From the NCBI RefSeq assembly GCF_021130785.1, contig NC_060213.1, forward strand, positions 70,323,501 to 70,387,500: a stretch of DNA of 64,000 bases. The letters are read 5' to 3'. The notes beneath the pieces are model-generated. The model was not told the DNA's origin and did not search any database. It saw only the letters and a list, made by a program, of their open reading frames with translations. Shown here in pieces: positions 59,182 through 64,000 of this stretch; positions within the stretch are counted from its first letter, which is position 1, and each line of letters begins with the position of its first letter. The translations under genes and the position numbers were made by a program. The stretch comes from Homalodisca vitripennis (Eukaryota > Arthropoda > Insecta > Hemiptera > Cicadellidae).

Positions 59182-61124
59182 TCATATTCTAATGCAAGGT
59201 GAACACAAGGATGGAATATAATAAACGAGACCATTGTGTCCTGAGTGACTGTCCTTGCCTTCTCCTGCCAAGTGACCTAGACTTGGATGGTGTAGAATGT
59301 TGTTCTTAAACTGTAAGTCTGAGTCCGAAGAAGAAGAACCTGTTAAGGCTTCCCGCCACAAGTTGTCAAGTTGTTCCCGAGCGGGAAAGCCACTTCCGCC
59401 GTCCGTCGTGGTGACGACACTCTTGTCAATCACAAACTTGTACTGGTGGCAGGTGTTGAAATGTCGAAACACAGCTCCGTAGTCAAAGTTGTCGTTATCA
59501 CGCTTCAAGAATACATATCTGAAACATTTAAAAAGAAAAAATAACTAATTTATATATTTAAAATTCAAATTAGTTTTTGTATGTAAATTACATGTGTTAT
59601 ACATATTTGGTTGTAAAAGCTAGTTGGACGTTATAATGTAAAAAACGAGTTTTATACAAATTGGAATTAAAATAAGGAAAATTATGTTTGTCCATAAAGA
59701 TTTCATAAACACTTCACCTTTATCCGGGGGAAGTCAGGCACATATTTTTTATCATAGAAAAATAAGATCTACCATACTGAATAGAAATTCAGAATATTGA
59801 AGTATTCATAACACTATTCAATAAAGAATAACTTGATTGTTGATAACTAAGCATATTATCTTATACATAGTACTAATAAAATACATATCAAGTTTTGATT
59901 TATTTTTAAATTTAATGAAAATTAAGGTAAATATTTTGTTGGTCTTACATAAAATACATACAAAAAATAAAACTGTTAACTTTCAATTCAAACGATTTTT
60001 ATACTAAAATAGAAACAAAATAATAAAATTTCGATTTAAATTAAATTAAACACTATGTTTTAATAACATTTATTTTCCTGCAATTTGTTTTGCAGCTAGG
60101 ATAGAAGAATTATTTGATCTTTAATTAAAGCGTGGTTGATCGTGCCTGCAATGTAAGATTATTCTGAAATCGGTAAAGTCCATTGAAGAGGAATTAAATA
60201 CTTTGATTCAAGAAAAGAATGTAGACAAAAGAGTCCTTGATATAAATCGGAATAAAAATATAACCTTCCTAAAATCTCTTAGATTGGTAAATTCTGCAAA
60301 AGTCAATACTGGTGAAGTAGTGAAATAATAGATGTTTCTAAATCTTTCAATCTTAACAAGTTGTTTTCTTCACCTATTTGTTATATAATACTTCAAAAAG
60401 GGAACTCTCTCTCTGCTGCTCTATGCCTAATAAAATGTTGAACTTGGTTGTATATCACTAAATGGTGGAGAAATAGAGATTCCGAGAATGGTGGGCAAAT
60501 AATAATGTCAACGCAAATCATGTGATAGTATGAATCAGGATGGTTGTACAAGATATATGTGTTGAATTTGAGTTTAGTATTCCTTAAAACAGTTGTGCTG
60601 GAGAGTCATAATAAACTTATTGAGATATGTTAGCCCAACGAACTCTCCAAAGCTAATTTAGAGCAATATTGGATCTATCTAATTAACGTATTAGTAATTA
60701 ATACTTAGGAGATAGAAATTTCAGCTAAATATAAAATAGTATACCGATAATTTCCTAAACATTTCAAAAGTCTCCGGGTTTGTGTGAGCGTTAGTAAATA
60801 GTTTTACATTGTCTTAAAGGTAGCCATAATGGAATCGAAAACACCCCATAATATATGGATTTATAACTATAATGAATACATTCCTAAGCCATTTTATAAT
60901 GAACTATAGACTTGAAATTTTGCATGAAGCCTCAGCGAAGGCTCTTACGCCACATCAAGAAAATATTTTTAGTCTCTGAATACCAGTTTAAATATCCCAT
61001 GCACTCACTTTGAAGTTCATTTAAACCTGCCGACAGCGTAAAAAGGATTTCCTGGAACGGCAGAAAAGAGCCAGAAGAGCTGGATAATTACTACCAACCA
61101 TACCTGTAGAGCAATAGTATTCGT
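59182..61124 (-). pseudogene. MBF2-like secreted protein pseudogene
   Basis: Exon 1 is 61124-61009 with donor GTGAGT; exon 2 is 59518-59182 after TGTTTCAG. The start codon is ACG instead of ATG. The exon is 6 nt longer than its sisters inside the signal peptide, and AVPGNPFYAVGRFK is followed directly by TGA (61019-61017). Exon 2 starts well (RYVFLKRDNDNFDYGAVFRH, VTTTDGG). It then gains an insertion near CAACTTGACAAC, shifts frame, shifts back and, in the ancestral frame, has TAG where the 50-kb copy has TGG (VEVWV). The shifted frame stays open to 59182 but no longer resembles the family. Clearly inactive. Confidence 0.75.
59520..61005. other. Intron of the 61/59-kb pseudogene
   Basis: About 1.5 kb of AT-rich sequence between the damaged exons, with no other recognised feature. 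Confidence 0.5.
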
Positions 61125-61164
61125 CTAGCTTTCTCACACGACTGCTGCAGCTATAATTTTACTA

Positions 61165-61268
61165 ATTATATATTATAGAGTGAGAGACTTGCCGTGTTAT
61201 AATTTTATAAAACCAAGCGGGATGCATGTTTTTTTAAACATTACTGGTCATTATAAACACCAGATGTT
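61165..61268 (-). promoter_or_regulatory. Decayed promoter of the pseudogene
   Basis: The TATA box has drifted to TATATAAT (61172-61165). The upstream module reads ACATCTGGTGTTTATAATGA, then CCAGTAATGTTT, so the E-box CATATG is lost. It is still alignable to the other three promoters. Confidence 0.5.
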
Positions 61269-61746
61269 TCTAGGCTATAACTGTATCTTCCCAATTGTCA
61301 CAGTGTTGACAGTTAAGGATGCAGAAGGAAAGAAGTAAACAAATTTACAATCTGTCAGCTGTTTTACTTAAACATAAGTAATATAAACTAACAGAATCTA
61401 TACTTCGCTTGCAATCATATTTCGACACGAAGAAAATTGTATAAAAGGCTTTTTATGGAATAAAATATTAGCACTCAGATCTAAAGATTTGTCTTTTAAT
61501 GTCCTTCAGCCCAGCCGAAAAATCTATAAATGGTGGGCGAACAATTAATAAATGGTGAGTAATTCACAAATATTTTCCAAATAAGACGTTGTAAAACCTT
61601 TAAATACTTTTTGAATATAAAATCCTTTTTCACAATTAACGTTTATTTTGTTGAGCAAAAAATATAGCAGACACTGTAAGTATATATTTTACTATGTATT
61701 CTTCTGTTACGTGGAACTTTTGATGAAAACAACTTAGCTACGATCA

Positions 61747-61860
61747 ATTTAAATTATCCGCTCCCAGCCACTAATTGGAAAACTTTATTCATCTATTCAA
61801 ACATTCAAGAAAGACGAAATTTAGGAAGTTTTAATTGCCGATTAAGCAGAAATGTTACAC
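61747..61860 (+). repeat. Segment duplicated at 56.65 kb
   Basis: Partner of 56648-56760; it shares CACTAATTGGAAAACTTTAT and its flanks and lies about 0.6 kb upstream of the pseudogene's first exon. Confidence 0.65.
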
Positions 61861-61869
61861 TCCGTTTTA

Positions 61870-64000
61870 ATTCTGAAATTGCTGCTTTTATAATTAATCT
61901 CCGTAACGAATAATGCATAAGTAAGCAGCGTGGCAAATGTGGTCTACAATTAATGTATTTTTATACTACTTATTTTAGTAATTTGTTTTTTTCAACCAAT
62001 GGAATCTAATTGTGGGAAAGTATTTTTCAGTTGGCGTGTTTAAATATCAATTGGACGGCTTTTGTATTGTTTTCCATGTCATGTTAAAATATTAAGCACA
62101 TATACGCCTTTCTATTTTGATGGTTCTTAGGGAATTTAAACTTCCTACTGTATTGGTAATGGAGATTATGTAGGCTCCTCACGATAATCATATAAATTTC
62201 AGTACAATTTGAAAAGTTTACATCTGTATTATAGATAGTTGTATAAAAGCTCAGTATGACTTGTTCTCTGCTTGAAATTGTGATTCTTTAACACAAAGGG
62301 CTTTAAACCACTGCGATTGCTTCCATCTTTGCTATGGCTAAAGTTCCGTAATATCCATATGATTAAGTCTCAAACAACTCCTAATATACATAAAATTGAA
62401 ATATATTGTCTATGAGCCTGCATCATGTTCAATCATGCCTTAGTTAAAGTAAAACATGCGTAATATATTACATATCTTTGAACATAATAAAATATCCATG
62501 CACCTAACTCATCTAGTATATATAAAAATACTATTTAAATGAATAAACTATTATAAATAAGTTAATAATAACAATATTTTTACCTCATCATTACATTTTT
62601 TAAATGTTATGTGGTTTTGTCTCATCAAAAAGGCGGATCGCAAGGAGCCAGAAGAAAATCTTAAATAAGAGCATAGATCAAGATGTATGTTACATTAAAA
62701 GATTTATTTAGTAGAAGGCAATGCCGAAAACTGAACCCAAACGCCCCCCCCTTCCGGAAAAAAGTATCTTATTAAATCCGAAGGGATTTATCGAGATTCT
62801 TCACGGATGCGATGAATTAGTTCTGTTCTTGAGTGTTGGCAACAATTATCATAACAATGGGATTTTCCAGACAGTGCAGTCTTGAAAAGTCATTAGCTTT
62901 TACATCCTTTTTAGTAAGTGAAAATTGTAGATGACATTTCGAATACCCTTATAAAATTAGAAGGATTCATTGTTTATCTTATTTTATCGATTGTAAAATA
63001 CGTTCAGACAGGTAACTTTATTTTTCTTTACATATTACACATTTGAACTTTGTGAAGTAAGTGAAGATTTATACAGTGTAAATTGGTTTTTAACGCATGT
63101 TTTATCAACTGTAAGTAGTTGCGTATTTTGTTATTGTGATGTCCTTGACTGAAACTAAATGAATGACCCTGCTTATAATGAGGTGATATTGTAAACGCAT
63201 AAGAACATTAATCGATAAATTTGTGAATTTTTAATATTCTGATACATACGGTTTTATTTTCGATACAGTAAAATATGTTACACAGCTTTAAATCAAATCA
63301 AACAATCGCAATATTTATACTTTTTATGTAGGCAGTACTTTTACGTACAAGTAATTTTTTGATAAAAGCAATTATATGAGCTAAACAGCCAAATTGTTAC
63401 AAATGTTACAAGTTACAAATTTTAAAGCAAAACTGGCAAAGAACCTCTAGGTCCAACTGGCTGTACTGGGCTGTAAATATATTACCTGATTATCAAATTT
63501 TAATAACAAATGATTAAACTAACACATATAATAAGTTTAAATTTACGTTTTGATTTCCCTTTTTTAATTGGTTGCACTTCCATCATGATTTGGACGTGGT
63601 GGTATTCACTTAGTTGAAGCTCATCCATTACGAATCACTAGTATTATGCTCAAATATATATATAATTGTTTATGAATAAGTTATTGTCAGGCAATATTTT
63701 ATATAATGATGGAGAACATCTTGCAACCATAATTGCGATTATAAAAAATTGGTTTAATATAACATGTCATCTCATGATTCAACAAAATTAAGAACGAATA
63801 AATTAATAAATTTCATCCCAACACATTTTTTCTCGTACTATTCGTATAAGAAGGACTAATAGGTAGATTCACTTAAAAATAACAATAGAGCTGACACTAC
63901 TTTTCTTCTAAATAATAACGACAGAATTTTACACATTATTCACATTAACACTTAAACTCTCATGAGTTTGTTTTTAATCAACCTGAGAATTGGACGCCAA
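61870..64000. other. Right flank without recognised gene
   Basis: AT-rich DNA. I see no further lipocalin or MBF2-like exon, no RNA gene and no structured repeat beyond short homopolymers such as the C-run near 62745. Confidence 0.45.

Noticed and set aside
1..64000. CRISPR array or other prokaryotic defence system
   Set aside because: No regularly spaced identical repeats with unique spacers; gene structure is eukaryotic throughout.

Overview
The window looks like a stretch of AT-rich insect (hexapod) nuclear DNA. The genes are split into short exons by GT-AG introns, introns and spacers are full of eroded transposons, and the two recognisable gene families are typical of secreted arthropod proteins. 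I cannot name the order. There is no CRISPR array, no rRNA and no bacterial-type operon. Nearly all longer reading frames outside the exons listed here are chance frames in AT-rich DNA or lie in repeats.

Left half, plus strand (1-40 kb): a cluster of lipocalin genes. Copy A has six coding exons from 1265 to 8330 and lacks only its tiny first coding exon, which I could not find and which may lie beyond the left end. Copy B has seven coding exons from 30222 to 39928, including a 16-nt first exon. Both keep the same intron phases and the lipocalin signatures (GxW near the start, TDxxxxxFxxxY near the end). Between them, at 16579-16757, sits a lone but intact lipocalin terminal exon. It is either an alternative last exon of copy A or the relic of a third gene. 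Copy B has lost the canonical splice donor of its sixth exon. A GC-rich degenerate minisatellite with a period of about 17 bp fills part of its second intron.

Right half, mainly minus strand (45-62 kb): a family of small two-exon secreted proteins. They have a signal peptide ending before VPGNP(S/F)Y and a second exon that resembles the insect MBF2 / 'salivary secreted peptide' domain. There are four first exons and only two second exons. The 53377-50188 pair is intact except for one extra base in exon 2. The 61124-59182 pair is clearly a pseudogene. Two further intact first exons, at 45900-46009 (plus) and 47983-48092 (minus), face each other as an inverted duplication with no visible second exon. 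All four share a TATA box and an upstream CATATG-containing promoter block.

The spacers hold transposase relics (10.9-13.6 kb), a decayed env-like retroelement reading frame and its partial duplicate (17.4-18.2 and 22.0 kb), a tRNA-derived SINE (29.4 kb), several inverted-repeat elements (16.0, 26.3 and 44.7 kb), a family of roughly 310-340 bp tandem/dispersed repeats (3.9, 28.4, 40.9 and 42.7 kb) and many microsatellites.
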